From NCBI GenBank assembly GCA_944326035.1, contig CALVCS010000009.1, positions 62,001 through 126,000 on the forward strand: a stretch of DNA of 64,000 bases. The letters are read 5' to 3'. Positions 1-8,179 of this stretch are shown here, piece after piece. The DNA comes from an uncultured Alistipes sp. GTDB taxonomy: Bacteria > Bacteroidota > Bacteroidia > Bacteroidales > Rikenellaceae. The notes under the pieces were generated by a model that was not told the DNA's origin, did no database searches, and worked only from the letters and a program-made list of their open reading frames with translations. The translations under genes were made by a program, and so were the position numbers. Position 1 is the stretch's first letter. Every line of letters starts with the position of its first letter.

Positions 1-3
1 GCT

Positions 4-366
4 ATGAAAACCAATGAATTAACGAAAAGCGATTTTTTAACCCGGGTGGTTAATTATGAGGTCAATCCCGATAAGTGGGAATATTTGGGTGATAAACCGG
101 CGGTTATTGATTTTTATGCGTCGTGGTGTGGCCCCTGCCAGGGGTTGGCTCCCATTTTGGAAGAGTTAGCGAATGAATATGCCGATCAAATTTATATTCA
201 CAAAGTGAATGTCGATCAGCAACAAGAATTGGCTCAGCTTTTTGCTATTCGCAGTGTGCCGACGCTGCTGTTGGTCCCGATGGAGGGGAATCCGCAGATG
301 GTCCAGGGAGCCTTGTCGAAGGAACATCTGAAAGCGTTGATTGATCAAGTTTTATTGGGCGCCTAA
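4..366 (+). CDS. thioredoxin
   Basis: A 120-residue thioredoxin-fold protein. The active site WCGPC is at residues 41-45 and the cis-proline motif SVPT lies in the C-terminal half, so it should act as a disulfide reductase. No signal peptide is visible, so it is placed in the cytoplasm. It is slightly longer than E. coli TrxA because of an extra N-terminal stretch (about 15 residues) before the first strand. The start lies three bases from the window edge, so its promoter and any upstream operon partner are outside the window. It is followed by a perfect hairpin terminator, so it is the last gene of its transcript. Function is certain at family level; which of several thioredoxins it is cannot be told. 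Confidence 0.93.
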   Translation: MKTNELTKSDFLTRVVNYEVNPDKWEYLGDKPAVIDFYASWCGPCQGLAPILEELANEYADQIYIHKVNVDQQQELAQLFAIRSVPTLLLVPMEGNPQMVQGALSKEHLKALIDQVLLGA

Positions 367-377
367 TAGTTGTATAA

Positions 378-413
378 CAAACAGGTCCACAACTTATGTC
401 GTGGACCTGTTTG
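378..413 (+). terminator. rho-independent terminator after thioredoxin
   Basis: A perfect 13-bp stem (378-390 with 401-413) and a 10-nt loop lie 12 bases after the thioredoxin stop codon. The stem has A-rich and T-rich ends (CAAACA / TGTTTG). It could also serve the convergent gene on the minus strand. Confidence 0.8.
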
Positions 414-497
414 TGTTCAGCCGGCGGGGATACTGCTCAGGCTACCGACCTTCCAGCCAAGGGATATGGACGAATTACATGAAACCGAACGTTCGGG

Positions 498-1169
498 TTA
501 TAGATCGCCTCCCTTGACTAAGGTGATTTCGACAATTCCACCGGTCCCCCGGAAACCATACAACGGATCTGAACGTTTCACCCGAATGCTTTTGACTTGT
601 CGGACATCGACGATTTGATTGGCGTGCGTAAAGCTCGACATCGTAACGCCGTCTACTAAGATCAGCATCGGAGTGGTTTGGTCGGTGGTGAGGACGAGGT
701 ATTTCGTATTGTCTTGGTTATTGACTCGGATGAGCAGATTGGGAAATTTGCCCCGGATGAGTGTTTCCAAATTGTTGTATACGCTGATCTCTCTCGAGTG
801 GGAGATGTCGTTGGGGTCAAAAGGCGGTAGTTTTTCGACGGCATAGGTCTCGCCGCTCTCCGGATTGGTCAGTTGTCCCTTGTAGAAAACCACGCTCAGT
901 CGTTTTGCTGTGAAGGTGGAGTCGATCGGGATTTTGCCTAAATAGTTTCCGGTGAGGACAAAAATGGTATCCTGCGGCATGGGACGCAGCCGTAAATCGG
1001 ATTTGCGGTCGAGGGGTTGTCCGGCGGCATTGCTGGAGAGGAAGATGAACGCTTTGGAACCCAAAGATTTGCCTTTGGGGTTGGTTACTTGGAATTGAAG
1101 GGGTTCCTGAGCCAGGAGGGACCCTCCGAGACCGAGCCATATGGCAAGTGCACCGAGGTAATGTTTCAT
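498..1169 (-). CDS. secreted stand-alone TonB-plug-like protein
   Basis: 223 residues with an N-terminal signal peptide (hydrophobic to about residue 20, cleavage near LLAQ). The last 100 residues look like the plug domain of TonB-dependent receptors: a stretch TPMLILVDGV, then VKSIRVKRSDPLYGFRGTGG, close to the plug motif in which a named variable is followed by an Ile-rich strand and a GxxGxxGvI segment. There is no beta barrel, so it cannot be a transporter by itself; similar short plug proteins occur in Bacteroidota without a known role. It is convergent with the thioredoxin gene. The function is unknown; the plug call rests on motif resemblance only. Confidence 0.6.
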   Translation of the reverse strand: MKHYLGALAIWLGLGGSLLAQEPLQFQVTNPKGKSLGSKAFIFLSSNAAGQPLDRKSDLRLRPMPQDTIFVLTGNYLGKIPIDSTFTAKRLSVVFYKGQLTNPESGETYAVEKLPPFDPNDISHSREISVYNNLETLIRGKFPNLLIRVNNQDNTKYLVLTTDQTTPMLILVDGVTMSSFTHANQIVDVRQVKSIRVKRSDPLYGFRGTGGIVEITLVKGGDL

Positions 1170-1555
1170 AACGGGTCGTGAGTTAGGTGAGGGGATAAAG
1201 GGTATGTATAAATATACGAAAAAATGGGGAGATTCATCGAATAGAAAATTTTTAGAGGAATATCCCCGTGTAGGTATTTTCTGGGCCTTTTCGTTGTAAG
1301 GGATGCAGATAACAGGTCTGAGCGAGGAAATCCGCTACCTGGATGGGTTGGCAAAGGATGGTGAGAAAAGAGTGTCAGGAGAGGGTGGGGTGGCAGGGTG
1401 GCTAAAGCGTGGCTATGGCTGAAGCGTGGCGTTACCCCTACGAAGAAGACGGACATGACCATAGACTTCCGTACAAGCGAGAGTATAAAAATCCGCCTCC
1501 TGGGGACAGGAGACGGATTTTGGGTTAAGGGACGGAGCCCGTAGCGCGCGCCGCA
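1170..1555. other. intergenic region, no gene seen
   Basis: Lies between two minus-strand genes. Apart from the terminator at 1487-1521 I see no coding potential: the open frames here have no family resemblance and biased, low-complexity composition. The first 100 bases (1170-1270) are AT-rich and should hold the promoter of the plug-like gene, but no clear TAnnTTTG box is present. Confidence 0.5.
1487..1521 (-). terminator. terminator after the FucU-like gene
   Basis: Stem 1487-1501 / 1508-1521 with a single C-A mismatch and a 6-nt loop. Read on the minus strand it ends in a run of T (the A-run at 1487-1491). It lies about 35 bases beyond the stop of the minus-strand gene that ends at 1556. 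Confidence 0.75.
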
Positions 1556-2152
1556 TTAACGGGCCTGCTGACTCTCCATTTTGGCGCGTAAGGCTTGTTC
1601 GGCTTCCGTGGTCCAGTATCCGCAATCCAATTCGATGAATACCGAGGAATAGGGAATGCGTGAAGTCGTTTTCAGGACGAGAACCTGAAAGAGTTTCGAG
1701 GCCTGATCGAGCTTGGCGAACACCTCTTCATGCAGAAAGGTGTGGATCGGGTATGTTTTCAGGACGGCGTTCATGTCGGCCCGGGTCGCTTCGACGCCCG
1801 GACAGATCGTTTCATCCAGGTAGTTGAGTTCCAGATCGGTGTAGATAATCGGTTTGACGTGCCCAGCCGAGTCCAGCGTCCGCAACAGTTCGCTCAAGAC
1901 GGGTTTGAGGGGTTGCTGCGTGTCGATGACTTCGATGCCGGGAGCACTTTGCAAAGGAAACGTCTGGTCGACGACCAGGATCCAATTACGATGGCCCAAT
2001 AGGGGAAGGCGTTGATTGAATACTTTTCTCCACATAATTTCGTCCGTTGTAGATGTATGATCGGTTGCGCAAGGTTGATTACGTTGGCATGCTGTCAGGG
2101 TCCATAAGAGCGACAGCAGGCAGAGGGTCTGTGCAACGAGGGCTTTTGCCAT
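1556..2152 (-). CDS. RbsD/FucU-like lipoprotein, probable sugar mutarotase
   Basis: 198 residues from the chosen ATG at 2152, which gives a clean lipoprotein signal (LTAC, lipid-modified Cys22); a longer frame upstream would overlap the preceding gene and hide this signal. After the signal the protein carries LLGHRNW (His54) and a following VVDQ (Asp62), the pattern at the start of RbsD/FucU pyranase/mutarotase proteins (GHGD... ADA in E. coli FucU). It starts 10 bases after the stop of a FucP-like sugar permease and is surely in one operon with it, which fits a role in converting sugar anomers. The odd point is the lipoprotein signal: FucU and RbsD are cytoplasmic, so this one would act in the periplasm or at the outer membrane. 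Family assignment is moderate. Confidence 0.6.
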   Translation of the reverse strand: MAKALVAQTLCLLSLLWTLTACQRNQPCATDHTSTTDEIMWRKVFNQRLPLLGHRNWILVVDQTFPLQSAPGIEVIDTQQPLKPVLSELLRTLDSAGHVKPIIYTDLELNYLDETICPGVEATRADMNAVLKTYPIHTFLHEEVFAKLDQASKLFQVLVLKTTSRIPYSSVFIELDCGYWTTEAEQALRAKMESQQAR

Positions 2153-2162
2153 GAAACGGGGG

Positions 2163-3488
2163 TTAAGCGACCGGTGTGACCGGTTCTTTTTTCTGGTGGA
2201 TGGTGTGGCTGCGGTAGCCATACAGGATGATCACCAGGAAGCAGATCAGCGGTAACACGAATGAAGCATTGACGGCCGGGATGCCTCCGATGGTTCCCTG
2301 GTCGATGAGGTAGGCTTGCAGCGGGGGCATTACCGATCCTCCGAGGATGGCCATGATCAGGCCGGCGGCTCCGAATTTCGCGTCGTCACCCAACCCTTCG
2401 AGGGCGATCCCGTAGATGGTGGGGAACATCAATGACATGCAAGCTGACACCCCGACCAGACAGTATAACCCCGTGATGTCTTGGAAGCCGATGACGCCGA
2501 GCGTCAGGACGGAACCGGCGACGGCCAGAATCATCAACAGGCGGCCGGCCGAGATGTATTTCATCAGGAAAGTGCAGATGAAGCGGCTGATGCAGAAGAT
2601 GGCCATGGCGGCGATGTTGTATTGTTGCGAGAGCACTTCAGCGGCTTGTTCGTCCATGCCTTGCGCTGTGAAGATGCGGGTTCCGTACTGGATAATGAAG
2701 GTCCAGCACATGATCTGGGCACCGACATAGAAGAACTGGGCGATCACCCCTTCGCGATAGCGCGGAATGGCCAGGATGCGTTTGAGCACTTTCCCCAGGT
2801 GGAGCGAGTGATCTTTATCGCCGTTTTTCGGCATACGCGTGAACAGAATGATAAAGAACAGGGCCAGAATCACCAGACCGACGATGACATAGGGGGTGAT
2901 CAGCACGTCGAGATCGGCGGCCTTGATCGCTTCGAATTCGGCATCGGAGAGTTGAGCGCGTTCGGCGGTGTCCATGGGGTTGAGTCGGGCCTGAATGAAG
3001 TTCATGGCACAGAACATGCCCAGCAGCGATCCGATCGGGTTAAAGGCTTGGGACAGGTTGAGGCGTCGGGTGGCGGTAGCTTCGTCGCCCATGCTCAGGA
3101 TATAGGGGTTGGAGCTGGTTTCCAGGAAGGAGAGTCCGCAGGTCAGGATGAAGTAAGCGATCAGAAACGGAAAGTAGAGGCCGGTTTCGCTGGCGGGGAT
3201 AAACAGCAGGGCGCCGATGGCATAGAGGGCCAGTCCAACCAGAATACCCGATTTGTACGAGAACTTTCGGATGAAGAGGGCGGCCGGGAAGGCCATGGCG
3301 AAATAGCCGCCGTAGAAGGCCAGTTGGACGAGCGCTCCGTCGGTGGTGCTCATGCGAAAGATCTTGGAAAAGGCTTTAACCATGGGGTTGGTAATGTCGT
3401 TGGCGAAACCCCACGCGAAGAATAGGCTGGTCACCAGAATAAACGGTACGAGCACCGAACGGGAGACCAGTTTGGCGTTTGAACTCAT
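2163..3488 (-). CDS. FucP-like MFS sugar:H+ symporter
   Basis: 441 residues with about 12 hydrophobic segments. The N-terminus VPFILVTSLFFAWGFANDIT is typical of the FHS subfamily (L-fucose permease FucP and glucose/galactose transporters GluP), and LVQLAFYGGYFAMAFPA is the second conserved block. It should import a sugar with protons across the inner membrane. Length is usual for the family. It is the first gene of a two-gene operon with the RbsD/FucU-like lipoprotein and has a good promoter at 3533-3563. The substrate (fucose, glucose, galactose or another) cannot be read from the sequence, so no gene symbol is given. Confidence 0.88.
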   Translation of the reverse strand: MSSNAKLVSRSVLVPFILVTSLFFAWGFANDITNPMVKAFSKIFRMSTTDGALVQLAFYGGYFAMAFPAALFIRKFSYKSGILVGLALYAIGALLFIPASETGLYFPFLIAYFILTCGLSFLETSSNPYILSMGDEATATRRLNLSQAFNPIGSLLGMFCAMNFIQARLNPMDTAERAQLSDAEFEAIKAADLDVLITPYVIVGLVILALFFIILFTRMPKNGDKDHSLHLGKVLKRILAIPRYREGVIAQFFYVGAQIMCWTFIIQYGTRIFTAQGMDEQAAEVLSQQYNIAAMAIFCISRFICTFLMKYISAGRLLMILAVAGSVLTLGVIGFQDITGLYCLVGVSACMSLMFPTIYGIALEGLGDDAKFGAAGLIMAILGGSVMPPLQAYLIDQGTIGGIPAVNASFVLPLICFLVIILYGYRSHTIHQKKEPVTPVA

Positions 3489-3532
3489 AAAAGAAAAATT
3501 TAGGTCTTTTTTAGGTCTTTTTCAGGTTACAA

Positions 3533-3563
3533 CAAATTTACTCGAAAGCGAGCGGAGTCGCAA
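3533..3563 (-). promoter_or_regulatory. Bacteroidota promoter of the FucP-like gene
   Basis: On the minus strand: -33 element TTG (3561-3563), a spacer of exactly 20 bases, then -7 box TAAATTTG (3533-3540). This fits the TTTG / 19-21 / TAnnTTTG consensus. The leader is about 40 nt and contains an 11-base tandem repeat (TAGGTCTTTTT, 3502-3523). Confidence 0.6.
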
Positions 3564-3604
3564 CTAAATTCTTAAAAAATATCAAAAAACGATGAATTTT
3601 TATG

Positions 3605-3612
3605 TAGCTTTG
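3605..3612 (+). promoter_or_regulatory. -7 box of the PPDK_N-domain gene
   Basis: TAGCTTTG matches TAnnTTTG; no convincing -33 TTTG is present 19-21 bases upstream. The predicted start of transcription is near 3619, directly at the foot of the hairpin 3620-3639. Confidence 0.45.
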
Positions 3613-3619
3613 TCTTGGA

Positions 3620-3639
3620 GGCTTGCCGGAGGGCAAGCC
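3620..3639 (+). other. hairpin at the predicted 5' end of an mRNA
   Basis: GGCTTGCC (3620-3627), loop GGAG, GGCAAGCC (3632-3639): a perfect 8-bp stem. If transcription starts about 7 bases after the TAGCTTTG box, the mRNA would begin with this hairpin, which could stabilise it. Confidence 0.45.
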
Positions 3640-3663
3640 CTTGAATGAGAATAAGCTCTGCCC

Positions 3664-6627
3664 ATGGAATCCAAGCCTGTCTATCCCCCTGTCTCCCGGA
3701 TCAATTACGCCAGTTTGATGCAGAAACGTATTCGTAAGGTGTTGCTGATTTGCAGCAGTTACGATGCCTATACGCTGGAGGAGGATGGCCGTATCGACGG
3801 CCAGATCAATCGGGAATATTTCGATCTGAACCTGAGTAATCCCCCTTCGTTCACACGGGTGAACACCTCGACCGAAGCGTTGGATCTGTTGCGCAATCAC
3901 GACGATTTCGACTTGGTGATCAGTATGCTCAATGTCGGGGAGTTGGACGTTTTCCATTTTGCCAAACAGTTGAAAAACGAACGTCCGGGGATTCCGGTGG
4001 TATTGCTGACCCATTTTACGCGGGATCTGTACCGCCGTCTGGATGCCGAAGACCGTTCGGGGATCGATTACATCTTCAGCTGGCACGGTAATGCCGATCT
4101 GATTTTGGCGATCATCAAACTGATCGAAGACCGGATGAATGCCGAGGCCGATATTCTGGGTGTCGGGGTGCAGTCTATTTTGCTGGTCGAGGACTCGATT
4201 CGTTATTACTCCACCTATCTGCCGGCCATCTATAAACTGGTGTTGCAGCAGAGCGCCGAATTCCGCAAAGAGGCGCTCAACGAACAGCAGCAGATGTTAC
4301 GGAAACGGGCCCGGCCGAAGATTCTGTTGGCGACCAATTATGAAGAGGCCGTTTCGTTGTATGAACGTTATAAGGAAAACCTCCTGGGGGTGATTTCCGA
4401 TGTGGGGTTCGTGTTGCATAAAAACGATCCGGCTTCCAGTGAAAAGCTCGATGCGGGGATCGATCTGTGTCGGTTGATTAAGAATGACGACCCGAACATG
4501 CCTTTTTTGTTGCAGTCCTCCCAGGAGAGCATGCGGCAGAAGGCCGAGGAGTTGGGGGTCGGGTTCATCGTGAAGTATTCCAAAACGCTGTTGCTGGAGC
4601 TGGGAGCCTATATCAGCCAGGAGTTTGCCTTCGGGGACTTTGTGTTCAAGGATCTGCATACGGGCAGTGTGATCGGACGGGCCCGCAATCTGAAAGATAT
4701 GCAACACCTGGTGATGGATATCCCGGCGGATGTGTTGCTCTATCATGCCGAACGCAATCGATTGTCCAAATGGATGTTTGCCCGGGGGCTGTTCTCTTTG
4801 GGCAATCTGCTGCGCAAGACGAGTCACACCCATTTCGATACGACCGACGAGTTGAGGCGCTTTATCGTGCATGCGATCACCGACTACCGGATTTTGCAAG
4901 GACATGGGGTGGTGGCGCGTTTCAATCCCGATACGTATAGTCGTTACATCTGGTTTGCCCGCATCGGAGAGGGGTCGCTGGGCGGAAAGGCCCGGGGGCT
5001 GGCCTTCGTGAACAATGTTCTGCAGAAATACAATCTGCTGGACAAATACGAGGGGGTGAAGATCATGTTGCCGCGTACGGTGGTGGTGGCGACCGACTAT
5101 TTCGATCAGTTTATACAGGAGAATGGCTTGCAGTATGTGATTGGGGCCGACGTGAGCGACGAAGAGATCCTCTCGGAGTTTGTCAGTTCGCGCTTGCCCG
5201 AGGCGTTGGTGGCCGACCTGCGAGCCTACATCACGCATGCGACGGGTCCGCTGGCCGTTCGTTCCAGTTCGAAGCTCGAAGATTCCCACTATCAGCCTTT
5301 TGCGGGGATCTACTCGACCTATATGATTCCGTTGACCGCCAACGAAGACCAGATGTTGCGTCTGTTGGGGAAGGCCATCAAGAGTGTATACGCCTCGGTG
5401 TTCTTCGCTTCGAGCCGGGCCTATATCCAGGCCTCTTCCAATCTGTTGAGCGAAGAGAAGATGGCTGTGATCATCCAGGACGTTTGCGGGAGCGAGGACA
5501 GCGGGTATTTCTTTCCGACGATCTCCGGTGTGGCCCGCTCGTTGAACTTCTACCCGATCGGGGACGAACGACCGGAAGATGGAATTGTGAATCTGGCCTT
5601 TGGTCTGGGAAAAATGGTGGTCGAAGGGGGATTGACCTTACGATTCTCGCCCAAACACCCGCAAAGCGTCTTGCAACTTTCGACGCCCGAGATGGCGTTG
5701 CGGGATACCCAACGGGAGATGTATGCCCTGAATCTCAAACCCGAAGAGTTTAAGACGTCGTTGGACGATGCGATCAACCTGCAGCGTTTCGAGATCAATA
5801 AGGTGCGTCATTTCCGCAATTTGCGTTATGTGGCCTCGACCTGGGACATGCAGAATCAACGGATTTCGGACAGCACGTTCGATGAGGGGCGGAAGATTAT
5901 CACCTTCTCGCAGATTCTGAAATACGGAACCTTGCCGTTGGCCGACATTCTCAGCGATCTGTTGAAGATGGGCGAACAGGAGATGCGCACGCCGGTAGAG
6001 ATCGAGTTTGCAGTCAATATGGATGTGCCTTATGGCGAGGATCGCATCTTCAACTTCTTGCAAATTCGGCCGATCGTCAATAGCCAGAACGGCTGTTCGC
6101 TGGATTGGGGGCAGGTCGATACGTCGGACGCCTTGATTTATGCCGAAAGCGCCTTGGGGTTGGGAGCTATCGAGGGGGTGAGCGATGTGATTTATGTGCG
6201 CAGGGAGGCGTTCGATAAATCGCAAACGCGTCAAATCGCGGCAGAGATCAGCAAACTCAATACCGGTTTGCGGAACGAGCAACGAGTATATGTGTTGGTG
6301 GGACCCGGACGTTGGGGATCGAGTGACCCTTGGTTAGGCATTCCGGTGCGCTGGACCGATATCTCCGAAGCGCGAGTGATTGTCGAGTGCGGGCTGGAAG
6401 ATTTTCGGGTGGAACCCAGTCAGGGTACGCATTTCTTTCAGAATCTGATCTCGTTCGGGGCGGGTTATCTGACGCTCAACCCGTTTATGGGGGATGGTTA
6501 CTTTGATCAGGCTCGTTTGGATGCGATGCCGGCCCTGTTTGAAAATGAATATTTGCGTCACGTGCGTTTCCCGGAACCGTTGTATATCTATATCGACGGC
6601 CGGAAAAACAAAGGAATTGTCCGTTAA
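3664..6627 (+). CDS. PEP/pyruvate-binding (PPDK_N) protein with receiver-like N-terminal domains
   Basis: 987 residues. Residues about 24-165 and 170-330 look like two degenerate response-regulator folds (hydrophobic strands VLLICSS, DLVISML, IPVVLLT; then SILLVEDS and the ...ISDVGF strand). Residues about 430-790 form a PPDK_N ATP-grasp domain: GSLGGKARGL near 440, LAVRSSSKLEDS near 535, and the closing LQIRPIV near 800. The C-terminal part (about 800-987; WGSSDPWLGIPV, EPSQGTHFF) is not the usual phosphohistidine (TSHxA) and PEP-barrel region of PEP synthase or PPDK, which are both absent. It is therefore unlikely to be an ordinary PEP synthase although such proteins are often labelled so. 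It probably phosphorylates or binds a partner with ATP under control of the receiver-like part; this is inference. Confidence 0.75.
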   Translation: MESKPVYPPVSRINYASLMQKRIRKVLLICSSYDAYTLEEDGRIDGQINREYFDLNLSNPPSFTRVNTSTEALDLLRNHDDFDLVISMLNVGELDVFHFAKQLKNERPGIPVVLLTHFTRDLYRRLDAEDRSGIDYIFSWHGNADLILAIIKLIEDRMNAEADILGVGVQSILLVEDSIRYYSTYLPAIYKLVLQQSAEFRKEALNEQQQMLRKRARPKILLATNYEEAVSLYERYKENLLGVISDVGFVLHKNDPASSEKLDAGIDLCRLIKNDDPNMPFLLQSSQESMRQKAEELGVGFIVKYSKTLLLELGAYISQEFAFGDFVFKDLHTGSVIGRARNLKDMQHLVMDIPADVLLYHAERNRLSKWMFARGLFSLGNLLRKTSHTHFDTTDELRRFIVHAITDYRILQGHGVVARFNPDTYSRYIWFARIGEGSLGGKARGLAFVNNVLQKYNLLDKYEGVKIMLPRTVVVATDYFDQFIQENGLQYVIGADVSDEEILSEFVSSRLPEALVADLRAYITHATGPLAVRSSSKLEDSHYQPFAGIYSTYMIPLTANEDQMLRLLGKAIKSVYASVFFASSRAYIQASSNLLSEEKMAVIIQDVCGSEDSGYFFPTISGVARSLNFYPIGDERPEDGIVNLAFGLGKMVVEGGLTLRFSPKHPQSVLQLSTPEMALRDTQREMYALNLKPEEFKTSLDDAINLQRFEINKVRHFRNLRYVASTWDMQNQRISDSTFDEGRKIITFSQILKYGTLPLADILSDLLKMGEQEMRTPVEIEFAVNMDVPYGEDRIFNFLQIRPIVNSQNGCSLDWGQVDTSDALIYAESALGLGAIEGVSDVIYVRREAFDKSQTRQIAAEISKLNTGLRNEQRVYVLVGPGRWGSSDPWLGIPVRWTDISEARVIVECGLEDFRVEPSQGTHFFQNLISFGAGYLTLNPFMGDGYFDQARLDAMPALFENEYLRHVRFPEPLYIYIDGRKNKGIVR

Positions 6628-6958
6628 CGAGCGGACAACACCTGCTTCACGGAACGAAAAAGTTTCACGCCCGGTCACTGAATGACCGGGCGTGAAACTT
6701 TTTCGAAGGAGGTTTGACGGCATCGAGAAGGTCGGTTTGATGCCCTTATGGGCTCTCGGAGAGGAGCAGCATGACCGTAAGGAAAAGTTGTAGCGGGAAA
6801 TCAACGGGGCGTATGGCGGGCAAAGGGAAATGTATTTTATTGATCAAATTGCAGTTGGAAAATTTCGTTCGTTTGAGCAGTAAAAAATGTTGGTTTCGTT
6901 GTAACAAATGGCGGAGAAAACCATCTAATAAAGGTAATAAGTTTAAATCTCTTTAGTT
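6628..6958. other. intergenic region with terminator
   Basis: Holds the strong terminator at 6656-6704 and, from 6830 on, an AT-rich stretch that must contain the promoter of the next lipoprotein gene. No clear TAnnTTTG box and no coding frame with family resemblance were found. Confidence 0.5.
6656..6704 (+). terminator. strong rho-independent terminator
   Basis: A perfect 22-bp inverted repeat (6656-6677 with 6683-6704), loop of 5, ending in CTTTTTC. It begins 29 bases after the stop of the PPDK_N gene. Confidence 0.88.
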
Positions 6959-7744
6959 ATGAAGAAATGGAATATGGGGATAGTGGCTCTGTTAGCCGTT
7001 GCCACTTTATCCGCATGTAGTGACAAAAAGGAAGAAGATCCGGTATTGAATACCGAAGCGGCTATTACGGCTTTTACATTCGACACGTCGGTAGAGGCGA
7101 ATAAAATCGTGACCTCTCAGCCGGTTATCAACGGCAACGAAATTACGTTTACGGTAGATGGACTGGCCGATGCCCTCGAAATCGATGCATTGGTGCCGAC
7201 CGTTACGGTTTCCAAAGGAGCACTGTATTCTTTTAATGGGTCGTTTAATCAGAAAATGACCTATGAAGTGGTATCGGAAGATGGTTCCACCAAGAATACC
7301 TATACGGTAACTTGCACGGGTTCGATGTTTAAGGTGTACGAAGGTTCGTTGACGGTGACCTTGGACGGGCAGGAACTGGCCAAAGATCTGCCGTATAACC
7401 TGAGCCTGGAAAAAGAAGAGGCCGGGACGGTAAAAGTATTTATTAGCGATTTTTCGATCACGATGGACCAATTGGGTACGATTTCGTTGGGGGATGTGGA
7501 AATTTCCGGATGTACGCCGACGAAAATCGACGGTGGCTATCAATTCAGTGGCACGAAAGATATGGGAACGCTGGAAGTCCCGATCTTGGGTAACCCGATG
7601 ACCGCAGATTGTGTGATCGATGTGGCAGACGCTCAAGTGGTGAATGGGAATCTGACTTTGCCGATGGTGATTCATGTCAGCGCCATGGGCGGGATGTTGA
7701 CCATGGATGTGAATGCCAACTATGTGGGTACTCCCATGCTCTAA
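6959..7744 (+). CDS. calycin-like surface lipoprotein
   Basis: 261 residues, lipoprotein signal with lipobox LSAC (Cys20). Residues about 30-120 resemble the small Ig-like (DUF5018-type) domain found at the start of many Bacteroidota lipoproteins (AITAFTF..., VSKGALYSF, KNTYTVTCTG). Residues about 125-261 are all short beta strands in the pattern of the calycin-like domain (YEGSLTVTLDG..., GTISLGDVEISG, LTLPMVIHVSAMGG). Such proteins are surface-exposed and are thought to bind small or hydrophobic ligands; the ligand here is unknown. It is a single-gene unit with its own terminator. An A-rich, SD-less leader precedes the ATG. Confidence 0.6.
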   Translation: MKKWNMGIVALLAVATLSACSDKKEEDPVLNTEAAITAFTFDTSVEANKIVTSQPVINGNEITFTVDGLADALEIDALVPTVTVSKGALYSFNGSFNQKMTYEVVSEDGSTKNTYTVTCTGSMFKVYEGSLTVTLDGQELAKDLPYNLSLEKEEAGTVKVFISDFSITMDQLGTISLGDVEISGCTPTKIDGGYQFSGTKDMGTLEVPILGNPMTADCVIDVADAQVVNGNLTLPMVIHVSAMGGMLTMDVNANYVGTPML

Positions 7745-7762
7745 GCCGTTTTGCTCTTTTAC

Positions 7763-7790
7763 AAAGGCCTCTGTTTAGAGGCCTTTTTTT
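7763..7790 (+). terminator. rho-independent terminator
   Basis: AAAGGCCTCT (7763-7772), loop GTTT, AGAGGCCTTT followed by T to 7790. Classical structure directly after the calycin-like lipoprotein gene. Confidence 0.92.
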
Positions 7791-7918
7791 ATGGCTGTTT
7801 GGGTAAGAATAGGGTGGCATTAGGCATGGTGTCGGACGGTGAGCTTGAGGGGCGCACTGGGTGGGTGGAAACGGACAAAGAAAGGTATCGATCTTTTCCC
7901 TGCGGGGGAGCGTCCATC

Positions 7919-7954
7919 AAAAAAAAAGAGGCCTCTCATAACGAGTGCCTCTTT
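7919..7954 (-). terminator. terminator after tRNA-Thr
   Basis: On the minus strand AAAGAGGC ... GCCTCTTT (7947-7954 with 7925-7932) followed by a run of nine T (A-run 7919-7927). It lies 22 bases beyond the 3' end of the tRNA. The 234-base stretch 7745-7976 contains only this and the preceding terminator. Confidence 0.8.
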
Positions 7955-7975
7955 GTGTCGTTTCCGAACGGTTTG

Positions 7976-8048
7976 AGCTTCAAGCCGGGCTCGAACCGGC
8001 GACCTTTTCATTACGAATGAAATGCTCTACCAACTGAGCTATTGAAGC
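7976..8048 (-). tRNA. tRNA-Thr (anticodon CGT)
   Basis: Read on the minus strand it folds as a full cloverleaf: acceptor GCTTCAA / TTGAAGC, D arm GCTC-AGTTGGTA-GAGC, anticodon stem TTTCA / TGAAA with loop TTCGTAA (anticodon CGT, reading ACG), T arm GCCGG-TTCGAGC-CCGGC. The discriminator is U and no CCA is encoded. It stands alone and is followed by a terminator. Confidence 0.95.
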
Positions 8049-8097
8049 TGCTGTAGGAAATCTGATTTCCGGCTGCAAATTTCAGAAATATATTTGA

Positions 8098-8132
8098 ATT
8101 CGCCAACGTTTTCGGGAAAAAAGTTGGCGAAT
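8098..8132 (-). terminator. hairpin after asnB, possible terminator
   Basis: Perfect 10-bp stem ATTCGCCAAC (8098-8107) with GTTGGCGAAT (8123-8132), 48 bases beyond the asnB stop. The 3' side on the minus strand is AT-rich (TTCAAATATATTT) but has no clean T run, so its role as terminator is uncertain. Confidence 0.45.
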
Positions 8133-8179
8133 CTTCGATTTTCTCGGCAAAGCCACCGCCGTTGAGGACGGGTAAGGTC

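Noticed and set aside
2481..3425. 314-codon plus-strand frame
   Set aside because: Antisense to the FucP-like permease gene; no domain likeness and a shadow-type composition.
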